A DNA stretch of 64,000 nt from Branchiostoma floridae (taxonomy: Eukaryota; Chordata; Leptocardii; Amphioxiformes; Branchiostomatidae), in the NCBI RefSeq assembly GCF_000003815.2, contig NC_049983.1:15748246-15812245 (forward strand). Direction: 5' to 3'. A program made the translations under genes and the position numbers. Numbering within the stretch: position 1 is the first letter of the stretch; the number at the start of each line of letters is the position of its first letter. Shown here one piece after another: positions 29,301 to 37,136 of this stretch. The notes below the pieces were generated by a model, which was not told where the DNA came from, searched no databases, and saw nothing but the letters and a program-made list of their open reading frames with translations.

Positions 29301-32300
29301 TTGCAGTGTTGCCGATGGTGTATGGACCTTCCGCGCTGTCTCACGAACTTGTAAACAAATTCATCACCATCCGAGAGTCTTTCCTGGTAGGAAGTAGTCC
29401 ACTGTTCAACTGTGTGACAGACAGGTTGGTTACAGAAGTAGCGGAAGAAACCTCAGTGTTTCGGTCACCAAAGAGCCAAACCAATGGGCGCGTAGGGATC
29501 ATTTGGCCCTCTTTCACCTCAAGTTCCCCGGATGTACCGGAAACTCCTTGGCACGTCTCTACGTCATATCCTGCTATCAACGGTGTGCTGAACATCAACA
29601 GTAAGTTATGAAGTTATTGAATATATTTAATATAAGACTTTTTTCCCATTTCAAAGTTGTTCCTTTAGCAAATAAGATATATGGTGGTCTCCAACAAGAC
29701 AGCACATTATCTCAGACAGTCTTTCAATACAGTTTTCAATGAGTTTACTTTCGACAGCTCTGTCATCGCTCACGTCAGCTTATTTTTTTTTTCAAAACAG
29801 CCAACTTTAAGCATTGAATGGTGCAAAAAGGCCTTGCACTTTATTTGACATTTGCTTTCTTTTTTTTTTAACACAGACGTGACATTCGCAAATTTCGGAT
29901 ATCGATGTGCACAGAACAATCTTGACGTAGCCATCATGACGAACCCCAGTAATGCTGACGTCATGCACCCCGTGGTGGCTGAGGGGGTCCGGATGGTTGA
30001 CGTAGAAAAGGACAGCCGCTTATTTCTGCACAGGGAAAATCAAAGGTAGCCACGCCATTATTACGCAGTTATTGTTAACCATATATGATGCCTTAACTCG
30101 GAAGTAGCCTCGCTTGTAGTAGTACTGCGGACGACCCTTCAGTTCCAGAATTGGACTCCTGAACCACCTGCGGGTGCACAACAGATAAAACTAGGATGTA
30201 CGCAGAAGTCATCGTCGACCACGATGACAAACCAAGAAGAGCCACGCTTGACTGTTGACCTATAGCTAGAAGATGAACATGACATATTCTTTCATCTTAT
30301 ATCTTGTGGAGAGAATGATAGGAAAGCTTGCCTAACATATATGTGCTTAGGACAAGACTGACCCCTTGCTCATCCGTACTTAAGATTCCTTCTCCATAAG
30401 AATTAAGAAATGAATCACAAAATACGTTTTTATGTGACAGGGTTCCATGTGTGGAAAGCAGCTGTGGTGGTTCCAGCCTTCCCTTCATCCGGGACATGGA
30501 CGGTGGCATCACGGGACTGAGCGGAAATCTGTCAACGGTCATTCCCGAGGTGCACTATGGGTGGAATCAGCATAGTGAGTCAAAGAATAGTTTATCGAAG
30601 GCGTTCCATAGAGGGCAGTAAATAATTCATATTGTCCTAGTCTACGTTCTGCAAAAGCACCATTTATCGACAAACAAATGTTTTAAAAACAAATACATGC
30701 CCATACCTTGCAAACAATTCCAAGCATATGTAGCATCCAACAATTTTAAGTGATCTTTTCCCTTTTTTTTTCAGATGATCAGTTTCTTCCTGAAGGCATG
30801 AAAGACTTCTTGTCAGCTCAAAACCTTGGACTGCGTTCTGTGGCTCCGTTCAAAGGTAAATATAATTTTGTAAAGCTACGGTCTGTCTTCAAATTGTTTA
30901 TTGACTTTTGTGTCATTTTTCACGTCAATAAGATGCTAAGAAATCAGATAAAGAATTTATATTTATGTTAACCAGGTATTGTAAGGAAGCTTGGCAGTCA
31001 ACCGAATTGTTTCAAAAACGACGCCTGGCAGGCATATAACTGCACCGGAATCGGCCACTCGATGCTCGTCATAGAAAGTCTGGACCCCGATACGGAAACT
31101 CGTCGTGTAGGCCCCGTCGCCATTTTGGAAAATGGCTACCTCAACCTCGTTGAAGAACCCACGAAGCATGCTACGGGTGACTGTGGCGCCTCTACCTGTA
31201 CCAAGCGGATATCGAATTTCTACACGATTGTTGCGACAGGGCATCCGGTCCAAGTGTTCTTTTCCGCTTCGAATCCACAGAATCTACGCTTGCATTTACT
31301 GAACACGAAAGAAACTCAAGGTATATTGCTTCAGATATACTATGACAGACTAGAAAGGCTGGACGTGTACGTTGAAGGCGAGTACATGACACCAACTAAC
31401 GGCAAACTGTCCGGTGGTCAGCTGTACATCAATACACAAGACGAAGCGAACACGTTCATCCCAAAGCTGCCACCAAACAAGACGGGAGTCAACTACTTTG
31501 ACAGGGAGAATCAGGTGTTTTATGTCGTGGTAACCGGGAGCCAGCCCGTGGAGGTAAGGACTGTTCCAACTGTTCTGCTCATCATGGATGTACAGCTGGA
31601 GGTGGTTGCAGTCGGAGACGACGAAGTGCGACAGAAGTTTGCAGACCTGTTGGTGGTGGATGTCTCTCGCGTGAGAATCATCAGTAAGGTAGAAAAATGA
31701 TAAGTCACATTGAATTCCGTGTCTTCGTCTAAAAACAGAATTTTGACTCAATATAGAAGTCATGCAGAGTACATATCTATGGGATACACTACTTCAATGC
31801 AGTTGTTCTTTTCTTTCATTTTCATATTCCTGTCAAAAGATAATGGTCTAGAATTGCATCAGTTGCAACAATGAAATGATTTTGTTCAGTGCAAGATTTG
31901 CGAAAATCTACAAAGTCGATTCTTGAAAAATTGCAATTTAAACTATTTTGCAGAAATGGTGAGGGAGCATTTTCACTATTGAAAATAATATTTAGAAATA
32001 CAATCAACAGTGAAGTATGTTTTGTAATAAACAGACCGAGAGAAACTCCAGACGGCGGAAGCGTGACCTGTCCGGGGAGGTGGTGACGCTACAGGTGGAG
32101 GTCGCTGACCCTCCTCTACCAACGGTCGAAAGATATGACGTCAACGTAATGGCAACTGCGCAGACTCCGTCTGAGACGACAGAAGGTACTAGAGTACTTG
32201 TTTCAAGATAAAATGTTTAACCGTGTGGTTTTGTATGCATCTTAAGGTATAAGGATGTGCAATTATCAAAGTACGCCTCATTCAAAAGAACGTCACAGTA

Positions 32301-35300
32301 CAACAGCGTCTGTATATCTGTATCTGTATCTGTATCTATATAGCCGGTATAACCGCCATTCGGCGTAACACACCAGCTTCGCAGGCACGCGGCGCGGCAG
32401 CAGCTGGTTATATTACACTGAACGATCCGTCACACCTAACTTAGTTGAACGTTACCATACATGGGCTTGCTGTGTATGTTGCATTCTTGTCACCTTAATA
32501 TACAGAGATGTGTTCAGCTATAAGGCACACAGAGGCATTCGTTTGGTACACACCTGTCTACCTGCTTATGCCAGAGACTGGCCTCTTGCTACTTTCCGTC
32601 AAGAATCTTCATGTCGCACGGTCCTGTGCTCTAGTTTCCGCAGTCTTAGGACTTAGTCCAGTGTCTTTTGTGATCTGGTCCTTCTAATGCTTAGGAGGTC
32701 TACCATGTGGTCTTGGGTTGTGGAAATCCTGGTTGAAGACTTTACAGACTAAATGTATTCGGCGATCTCCTCATTACATGTCCGAACCATAACCCTTCTT
32801 AAATATCTTTGGTAGATAACAATGTTTACAAAAATGTTACATAGAATCCCAGGCTGAAGAGGTGTCCGTTACCTGGGAAGAGCTCCAGGCAGCAGCAGCG
32901 AGAGTCGTCAACAGTTACCAGAAGGGAACGATATCTGACGAACTCGGTTTGGAGGTATTGTTGTATTTATATTGAAGTAGCATAACCTCTGCTGTTGAAA
33001 AGAAAACTCACTTAAATACATTTAACGATCCAGACCACCATGCAGATATAGACAGTGCTTTAACTGTAGATTGGTGATGATATGTTGATTTCAATTTCTG
33101 TCTTTGCGTCTAATTCTGTGTTCCTCATTATCAGGTGCTGACGCTTTCCATAGCAGATGTTATTCCGCCTCCAGAGAAGATTGTATGGAACGCGACTACC
33201 AACACTACAAGGTAAGTTAAACTTACAAAACATGAAGTCTACACTGTACAACTTGATACTGACATCTTTATGAATATCTACCTAACTTTTTTATGAATAT
33301 CTGCGAAAAAGACAACCATAAATTGGAATTCTTACAAATATCACACAGACATTAGATATACGTGTAAACAGATAAACCAAACGCGGTATTTTTTTTTACG
33401 AAAAGACACCTTTCCCATAAACTGTACGATTTACTTTTCAGTTCGTCCGAGAATTTGGGATCATCAATCATCGTAAAGTACCCTGTTCCCGTCTCCATGG
33501 AGATTTATCAAAGCCCACCGCATGATGTCACTGTTGGTAAACTTCTAGTTCAGCCGATACTAGTTCTTCTTGATATCAACGGATGGCAAGTCACATCTGT
33601 CGGCCACACCTCCGCTCCGTGGACTGTCACTGCAACCGCAGAGGGCTACACCTTACCTCAAAACTCTCCACTTCAAGGTACATATGAGCTGTTGTTTGAA
33701 TTCTACACCAAAACAGCGAACGTTTGCTGATGTATAGAAATTACACTTTGAGCTGACTCAAAAGGAATAAATCACCGTATGTTTAACTATATCCATCGGT
33801 CTCCGTTTGAAAGATAAAGAACGTTTCTCAATCACAATGGTTATTGGGATGTGTGACGTCGGCGGAGGGACAAAGGTGCTTAGAAGTCGACACCTACCGC
33901 CGGTTCAGTTCAAAGTACTCTGCGTATCTTTTGACCTAGTTGGGCTTTTGACCTAGAATATTTTTACTCAATCTAATGTTTGCTGATGTTGTAGTCTTGA
34001 ACGAACTTTAATTTTGTATTCTTGCAGGAGGAGTTACCATATCTTTCAGAGATGGTTGGGCAAACTATACTGATCTTCAGATCACGAAACCTTCGAACGG
34101 ATTCCGAATTGTTTTTGAGATAAGCTACCCTCCTGGAGCGAGCCTCAGTCAGAGGACGGACAGGATATCGGTCGCGGATGAGGAGGGAGAGACAGTTGAC
34201 TGGATGATGTGGATCATAGGAGGATCCTCGGGAGGAGGGTTTCTTCTCGTGGTCCTATTGGTTATAATAATCTGCGTGTGCAAGAAGAAATCAGGTGAGT
34301 ACAAATATATATATGTCCTGGTTACGTAGTTCTCGTAATTTACTTTTCAGCACATTTGAAAAACTGGAATTGCTGATAGGCACATAAGTGTGGTATATAG
34401 AGCTGGTGTATATATGCGTATGGTCTGTAACACATTCCTTCCTCAGAATCTTTCTACTTTTGTTGGTATAAAAACGTCTACTACAGAGGAAAGCAATTTT
34501 TTGATAAGTGTCAAAACTTGTTGCTTCTTCATTAGATCAGTGTCATGTTCAGGACAAATAAGGTGCTTCGTCAATAGAATAGTGTCATGTTCAGGAAAAA
34601 TAAGGTGCTTCGTCGAACTATCTCTGTAATGTTACCGACCTTGCCTCATCATGCCAATCATTTTGATATTGTAGAAACACTTGATAGATTCTTGATCTAA
34701 CGTAAGGATACATCTTCCTTCCTTTACCTTCACAGCTCGTCGTGTGGGCTCCGAAGTCGTCGTTGCCAACTGGAGGAAACGACCTCACGGCAAGGGCGTT
34801 AAGGGCAAGAAATTCATCGACGAGGATACTCCATCGTCTTCCATGGTCGGCATGACTAGAGACGACGGCAATGAGGACAACAGAGTCGGTACTCCTATCG
34901 CTAAGGTCCCGATCGTCTATGAATTTCTGCCGCCGAAACCAAGTAGTCCAACAAGGCAGAGTTCGACATCCCCAAATACAGACAAAGTGACGCAAAAGGA
35001 CAAACTGGCATCCAAAGATATTATCGACTATGACGAGCAGTATGAGTTCATAGAGTTACCTAGGAAAAGTAGCAAAGCAGAAATTCAACATATAAGTCCA
35101 CCGGCGAACAAAACATCACACAACCAGGCAGCAGAACAATTACAGAGTGACACAAATGATGCTTCAACGTCGACTGTAACCAGAGAACCATTTTCATTGT
35201 TCAAGTCCTTGAAAAGAACGCACAGTCTGAAGCCAAGGTTGGGCTTTAGAAGGAATACCAGGAGGTCCGCTAAAAAGGGAGGGCCATGTGTGAAGACTCC

Positions 35301-35373
35301 TGCAGAGGAGATAATAGAAGAGGCGGGGGAGGGCGATGTCGAGGTTGATAACAGCGACCTACACTTTGTTTAA
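2114..35373 (+). CDS. PKHD1L1: Fibrocystin-L (PKHD1L1-type) giant type I membrane protein, 5' end outside window
   Basis: Exons placed by splice sites and continuous phase: 2114-2213, 2572-2629, 3042-3120, 3417-3491, 3619-3692, 3999-4038, 4261-4331, 4762-4863, 5222-5317, 5718-5848, 6240-6383, 6967-7159 (runs into N), 9508-9615, 9905-10150, 10457-10590, 11004-11173, 11428-11739, 12215-12438, 12603-12722, 12892-12990, 13229-13501, 13686-13816, 14069-14207, 14550-14745, 14939-15006, 15574-15735, 16055-16234, 16604-16774, 17105-17310, 17663-19583, 19963-20109, 20429-20603, 21093-21243, 21717-21876, 22257-22467, 22814-22974, 23376-23577, 24024-24642, 24939-25966, 26478-26693, 26940-27209, 27603-27851, 28350-28511, 28683-29600, 29877-30045, 30441-30574, 30775-30855, 30976-31688, 32035-32185, 32845-32954, 33135-33211, 33442-33677, 34028-34294, 34737-35373. 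About 13 IPT repeats, PA14, two G8 domains, beta-helices, one TM and a tail match fibrocystin-L rather than the shorter-repeat fibrocystin PKHD1. Known vertebrate relatives are cell-surface or ciliary proteins; the function here is inferred. No signal peptide or start codon lies in the window. Confidence 0.9.
4447..4498. repeat. Perfect 20-bp inverted repeat with 12-nt loop
   Basis: ACAGTTCCAAGTTCGCATGT at 4447-4466 and its exact complement at 4479-4498, with a 12-nt spacer, inside the intron 4332-4761. A transcript from either strand would form a strong hairpin. Confidence 0.85.
5718..7159 (+). CDS. PKHD1L1: Fibrocystin-L PA14 domain (three exons, last one cut by the gap)
   Basis: Exons 5718-5848, 6240-6383 and 6967-7159 give about 156 residues of PA14. 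Diagnostic stretches are RGLLYEIWT at the start, YSFRLSGFFVPPVTAEYTFW and IYSDDQSVLSLS in the middle, and the late strand GERYYMVSVAHDYGGPDYV. PA14 is a beta-barrel found in adhesins, glycosidases and fibrocystins and is often a carbohydrate-binding module. Its place between the second visible IPT and the later IPT array is where fibrocystin family members carry it. The last exon has no visible donor: it runs open into the N block, so its true end is unknown. Confidence 0.85.
7160..7814. other. Assembly gap (run of N, 655 positions)
   Basis: All bases from 7160 to 7814 are N. The gap begins inside a PA14-domain exon of the fibrocystin-L gene, so the end of that exon and its splice donor are lost, and one more exon could be hidden. 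N runs are often given a nominal length, so 655 may not be the real distance. Confidence 1.
8301..8796 (-). mobile_element. tRNA-derived SINE, about 496 bp, with 11-bp target duplication
   Basis: Read on the minus strand the head has a polymerase III box A, TAGCACAGTGG (8781-8771), and a perfect box B, GGTTCGAATCC (8738-8728). A body of about 430 bp follows, with the tail ending in ATGATGA. CAGTCTTTAGT flanks both sides (8290-8300 and 8797-8807) as a target-site duplication. It lies in a fibrocystin-L intron. An 11-bp perfect hairpin (8324-8349) lies near its 3' end. Confidence 0.85.
9508..12990 (+). CDS. PKHD1L1: Fibrocystin-L region between PA14 and the main IPT array
   Basis: Eight exons: 9508-9615, 9905-10150, 10457-10590, 11004-11173, 11428-11739, 12215-12438, 12603-12722, 12892-12990. 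They have no motif I can name beyond belonging to the fibrocystin backbone. Readable landmarks are FSLLWDGVRSKPI, the beta-rich CGRASLRLPAYLFGHGRVKM, AYKGHVARSLAVQLRY, RLHVLWIHIGVISGRPAYVD and GYGLHVDKHGDCVSPEW. The exon from 12215 could end at 12375 (weak donor GTATTA) or at 12438 (strong donor GTAAGT); both keep phase, and I prefer 12438. The start of 9905-10150 is also uncertain by six bases, since two in-frame AG sites occur. The gap upstream may hide an exon. Confidence 0.75.
9789..9806. repeat. (GT)n microsatellite
   Basis: Short GT dinucleotide run upstream of fibrocystin-L exon 9905-10150. Confidence 0.8.
13229..15735 (+). CDS. PKHD1L1: Fibrocystin-L IPT/TIG array, first part (about four repeats)
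   Basis: Exons 13229-13501, 13686-13816, 14069-14207, 14550-14745, 14939-15006 and 15574-15735. Each repeat shows the IPT signature, a Pro/Gly turn followed by GG(T/D) and a hydrophobic strand ending in GxGF or GxxF: GKTIEVTGSGF, GGTLLTLHGDG, GGDILQLEGFLF and GGTELRINGEGF. Each also has the later CxI or CDV...C strand pair, for example TVGDVTCDVVSVTSTSVRC. Repeats are split by introns at the Gly-Gly turn, so most exons begin in phase 1 with the second base of a Gly codon. This repeated splice position supports growth by exon duplication. Confidence 0.85.
16055..16774 (+). CDS. PKHD1L1: Fibrocystin-L cupredoxin-like module between IPT repeats
   Basis: Exons 16055-16234 and 16604-16774. The sequence CKTGDVVEWQW, then NGVHRISVTNANDTVV, then PGVYNYESQF resembles a plastocyanin/cupredoxin fold: an edge strand with GDxVxWxW, a central H, and a late PGxYxY strand before the C-terminal strand. 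It interrupts the IPT array, as a cupredoxin-like insert does in some fibrocystin-L proteins. The usual copper ligand set (two His, Cys, Met) is not complete here: the late strand has no Cys-His pair, so copper binding is unlikely. The fold call is from pattern only. Confidence 0.55.
17105..17310 (+). CDS. PKHD1L1: Fibrocystin-L IPT repeat exon after the cupredoxin-like module
   Basis: One exon from AG at 17103-17104 to a GTATGT donor after 17310. It opens with DILSYTFSDSH, closing the previous module, then a clear IPT start TPVVTKITPLVGAAGTEVVL followed by EGKHF and later YNCNVTTVSESKIVCTV. It ends in phase 0 at VNDQ, which joins the 1.9 kb exon at 17663 beginning ETLPTGA. Confidence 0.8.
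17663..19583 (+). CDS. PKHD1L1: Fibrocystin-L 1.9 kb exon: IPT repeats plus Thr/Ser-rich mucin-like insert
   Basis: A single 1921-nt exon, far larger than its IPT neighbours (70-270 nt). It starts at the acceptor ending 17662 in phase 0 and ends at GAAG before GTACGA. In order: the end of one IPT; an IPT starting MSPAPSSGSVAGGTRISIF; a Thr/Ser-rich stretch from about 18090 to 18830 (about 245 residues) with many N-x-S/T sites; then TEVTVVGSNF and the rest of the IPT it interrupts; then IPTs starting IAPSQGSVAGGTEIAVTG and VYPRIGVSGENLTIFGENF. Neighbouring repeats are split by introns, so this exon most likely lost several introns or arose by duplication inside one exon. The insert probably forms an O-glycosylated extended spacer. 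Confidence 0.85.
19963..21243 (+). CDS. PKHD1L1: Fibrocystin-L last IPT/TIG repeats before G8
   Basis: Exons 19963-20109, 20429-20603 and 21093-21243. The first has GGHQLIVISGSGF and CGEPCAVVNISRDQLSC; the second closes that repeat and opens another at TPIVTSISPQIGEEGTILII; the third has NTVRIGDDTCTISSENSTTL. Phases agree (G|AT at 20429, AG|T at 21093), and the third exon ends in phase 0 before the G8 exon. The intron between the last two carries a small three-copy tandem repeat (about 20651-20782). Confidence 0.8.
20651..20782. repeat. Three-copy tandem repeat, about 45-bp unit
   Basis: The core (C/G)GTATCCAATATGTTT follows TTTAA at about 20654, 20699 and 20745, each followed by A-rich sequence and (A/T)AGCTTATTA or AGTTTATTA. 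It lies in an intron of fibrocystin-L. Confidence 0.75.
21717..23577 (+). CDS. PKHD1L1: Fibrocystin-L first G8 domain and following strands
   Basis: Exons 21717-21876, 22257-22467, 22814-22974 and 23376-23577. The G8 domain, named for eight conserved glycines in fibrocystins, CEMIP/KIAA1199 and TMEM2, begins HRWSSPLTWPVRAVPQDGD and continues TVTIGPGQSVLLD, GGELIFE, EGGILRIG and VREGTIEMYG. The next two exons give SWTHLNETAVPGDTSVTLRE, NWAPGGTVVVAAT and LYFTPPLRYTH, the usual post-G8 segment of this family before the beta-helix. CEMIP and TMEM2 act in hyaluronan breakdown; that activity should not be assumed here. Confidence 0.88.
24024..25966 (+). CDS. PKHD1L1: Fibrocystin-L first parallel beta-helix (PbH1) region
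   Basis: Two long exons, 24024-24642 and 24939-25966. They show the repeated G/N-rich rungs of a right-handed beta-helix: IRSSVIRQSFNRGLALKG, NLSVKDNVLYDVNGHGFF, NIFENNLAVMIKQ, NLLEGNLVVGSEYGGFWY, then FTASGCFRGIHMAYVG and QAAVIGSGLAGIEYTE. In family members this follows the first G8 domain. Exon 24939-25966 ends FSYLG in phase 1 and feeds the second G8 exon. Confidence 0.85.
26478..27851 (+). CDS. PKHD1L1: Fibrocystin-L second G8 domain
   Basis: Exons 26478-26693, 26940-27209 and 27603-27851. The second G8 reads VFWSHDSSWRIGGGV, then VPQEGDNVEIQEGLWMVADV, GSLLIRGTLEVP and GGRLVIGFEDE. Exon 27603-27851 gives YGKLELHGSPHSVTWTHLSS, VDWRPGDEIVVTSTSYD and TLYLDTPLQHTH, mirroring the segment after the first G8. 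All join in phase 1, consistent with an internal duplication of the G8 to beta-helix unit in the family ancestor. Confidence 0.87.
28350..31688 (+). CDS. PKHD1L1: Fibrocystin-L second beta-helix and C-terminal ectodomain
   Basis: Exons 28350-28511, 28683-29600, 29877-30045, 30441-30574, 30775-30855 and 30976-31688. Beta-helix rungs are visible in the 918-nt exon: DVEFAGPSGGGGNQGS, IHHIQYGGLHATDSPDLEIN, NVFYWTVGPTVLIEGRTG and GVTLTGNAVAGSERIAF. Later exons carry CVESSCGGSSLPFIRDMDGG and a long segment with AWQAYNCTG, ISNFYTIVATGHPVQVFFSA and GQLYINTQDEANTFIPKLPP. For 30976-31688 I chose the donor after AGTAAG at 31688 rather than after TCA at 31683, because only that phase keeps the next exon open. 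Confidence 0.82.
32035..33677 (+). CDS. PKHD1L1: Fibrocystin-L stalk exons with dibasic furin-type site
   Basis: Exons 32035-32185, 32845-32954, 33135-33211 and 33442-33677. The first reads TERNSRRRKRDLSGEVVTLQ: RRRKR followed by D is a strong proprotein-convertase site. Vertebrate fibrocystin is reported to be cut by a proprotein convertase and shed, so the same processing is plausible. The remaining exons read TWEELQAAAARVVNSYQKG, LTLSIADVIPPPEKIVW and SMEIYQSPPHDVTVG, a juxtamembrane ectodomain without a named fold. The intron 32186-32844 holds a decayed LINE fragment and its repeat tail on the other strand. Confidence 0.78.
32310..32815 (-). mobile_element. Decayed LINE 3' end with simple-repeat tail
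   Basis: On the minus strand about 32720-32600 reads PRPHGRPPKH, stop, KDQITKDTGLSPKTAETRAQ, then DRAT, stop, RFLTES. This is the C-terminal end typical of RTE/CR1-type reverse transcriptases (GRPxxRWxDQI..DTGL). Both stops stand where Trp is expected and are single transitions. Downstream comes a 3' region ending in GGCGGTTATACCGGCTATA and a (GATACA)n tail at 32340-32310. Linking ORF remnant and tail into one element is inference. Confidence 0.6.
34028..34294 (+). CDS. PKHD1L1: Fibrocystin-L transmembrane exon
   Basis: One exon from acceptor TTGCAG to donor GTGAGT. It ends the ectodomain (FRIVFEISYPPGASLSQRTD) and contains a hydrophobic segment rich in Val, Leu and Ile, from about WIIGG to ICVC, directly followed by KKK. 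The Lys stop-transfer on the C-terminal side gives type I topology: large ectodomain outside, tail in the cytoplasm. A Gly/Ser-rich patch (GGSSGGGF) sits in the outer half of the helix. Confidence 0.88.
34737..35373 (+). CDS. PKHD1L1: Fibrocystin-L cytoplasmic tail and stop
   Basis: Last exon, starting after the TTCACAG acceptor in phase 1 and ending with TAA at 35371-35373. About 211 residues, low in hydrophobics, with a basic run (WRKRPHGKGVKGKK) near the membrane, an acidic/Tyr patch DYDEQYEFIEL and a second basic stretch LGFRRNTRRSAKKGG near the end. The basic membrane-proximal motif could act in membrane targeting or nuclear import of a released tail, as proposed for fibrocystin; this is inference. 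Tails of this family diverge fast, so no sequence match is claimed. Confidence 0.85.
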
Positions 35374-36949
35374 ACTCAGAACTATGCCAAATCTTTTGAC
35401 TGACAGACGAGGACAATGAGGCACTGTAGTCAAGTTAGTTAATCATTTTAACAGTGCTTCATACAAAATGACAGGTATAAGTTTTAAGGTAGTCGCATAT
35501 CCATTTTTAGGCTGTAGTGGTATCCAATGTGTCTCGGGCACGGTATTCAAAGGCGAAGCCTAACCCACATCATCCACCGCCTTTTACCTCCCCAACTGAA
35601 GTCAGGTGCTCTGACATTCATCGTACGATCGTCGCACAATCACACACTGAGGGGGTCATTCCTGTTAAAGTCGTACAAAAGTCATATATCCCCATACCAA
35701 AATAAAAGTCTCAGATCATTGTTGGTTGTTGGTTCTGCTATAGCCAGGTGGGGATAAACTACGATTTTAAAACCGCAAAATGGCCTACGACGAATTTAAG
35801 CACACAGCAAGAATTTTTAGTTATTTAGTCAATAGCCTTTAGCAGAGAAACCCAACGATCGTGGCGGATCTAATTATAAGTTAATTGTGTTGCATGTACA
35901 CTCGTAATCTTTTTTTGTTCAATGTTTTTTCACGTTCGTTTAGAAATGATATCACATGGTCTTTTGTTTGGTTAGACCTTTTATTTCAACTGTCAAATTA
36001 CATTTGACACATACTTATCATTCAAAAGCACTACAAGTATAGGGTTAAAATCATTTCAAAATGATATAGCTACTAGTTATATGAGAACATACATTACAGC
36101 GCAAACAGAAAGAAACGGAAATTAATTGATATTATGACACAAGCTTTGAATGATATTTGGAAGCTTTTGCATGGCCTGCTTTTGTTACTTACTCTTAACA
36201 TGCGTCATAATTATACATAGGCATCATGCAAAGTGACCAACAATGATTAGTCCAAGGCTTATGTAGCTTACAGCTTAACTGTCACAAAACTAAAGGAGAA
36301 AACAAACTATTAACGCAGAATGATTCTTCTAAGATATACCGGTTCTTTGTTCTATTTTAATTCGGTCACGATGATTGTGGACATCAAAAAGGATTTAAGC
36401 AAAGATTAATTTGATTGAAAATGAAGTTGCTCGACGATGCTATGTTACAAAGAACCCACATACATAAACACACGTCATGATCGCTTTGCTGGTTTGTCAG
36501 AAGACTTAAGCTAGATATCTAGTGCAAGCAAGTCCCACATTTCGGTACTTAGAACAGTACGCACTAGAGGTGTACAGGTACAAAATCGTTTTTTTTTTCT
36601 TGTAGGACCGGCCCAGAAAAAAACGGACCTGAAAGAAATCGGTGGACCGTATTTTGTACCGATAGTAATACCGATAGTAATTTTTATCATGTTTTGTACA
36701 ATCAAACTTGGTTAAGTTAACAGAGACAGTGTTGTTAACAAATAAAGTCACCAAACAAAATCCTTAGTAACGAAATTGACCATTTTTTGTGTAGAATCTA
36801 TCACCAATTCAAAAATGTTCACTGACAATTAAGTTTAGGACCTGACCGTCTGGACCTGGACCGTACCTGTGCATTAAAGTTCTGTACTTATCCCCACCCC
36901 TATTACGCACACATTGTGTTATCTTCTGTTGCATTGAAGACGAGGATAT
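35374..36949. other. Convergent intergenic / 3' UTR interval
   Basis: About 1.6 kb between the plus-strand fibrocystin-L stop (35373) and the minus-strand mosaic gene stop (36950). It must hold both 3' UTRs. Apart from the AATAAA at 35701 I see a minus-strand AATAAA (TTTATT on plus, about 35980) that could serve the other gene. Short open frames here have no coding character. Confidence 0.5.
35701..35706 (+). terminator. Candidate poly(A) signal of the fibrocystin-L gene
   Basis: AATAAA about 330 nt after the stop codon, the first canonical signal downstream. Usage is not shown. Confidence 0.45.
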
Positions 36950-37136
36950 CTAGTAGATATCAGGTGTTGAGAGCCAGCTCGCCCGTGTGGACGTGGAGCT
37001 GGCCGTACTGGGCGGTGGGGACCACGATGACGACAGGCGGCCGTACACGGCGTCTGGGTCCCGGAAACGGTTCAGCTGGGGCCCCTTCTTACCGACCTGG
37101 TGACTTAGGTTGTCGTCAATGGAGGACTGTAACGAA
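36950..37136 (-). CDS. Mosaic gene, cytoplasmic tail and stop
   Basis: Last exon, acceptor TTACAG, in phase 0 from the transmembrane exon, stop TAG at 36952-36950. About 61 residues: [37 protein letters not shown], then [24 protein letters not shown] fits a YxxPhi sorting motif, and the Ser/Thr-rich end could be phosphorylated. The high GC and absence of stops over the whole exon support coding. Confidence 0.8.
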
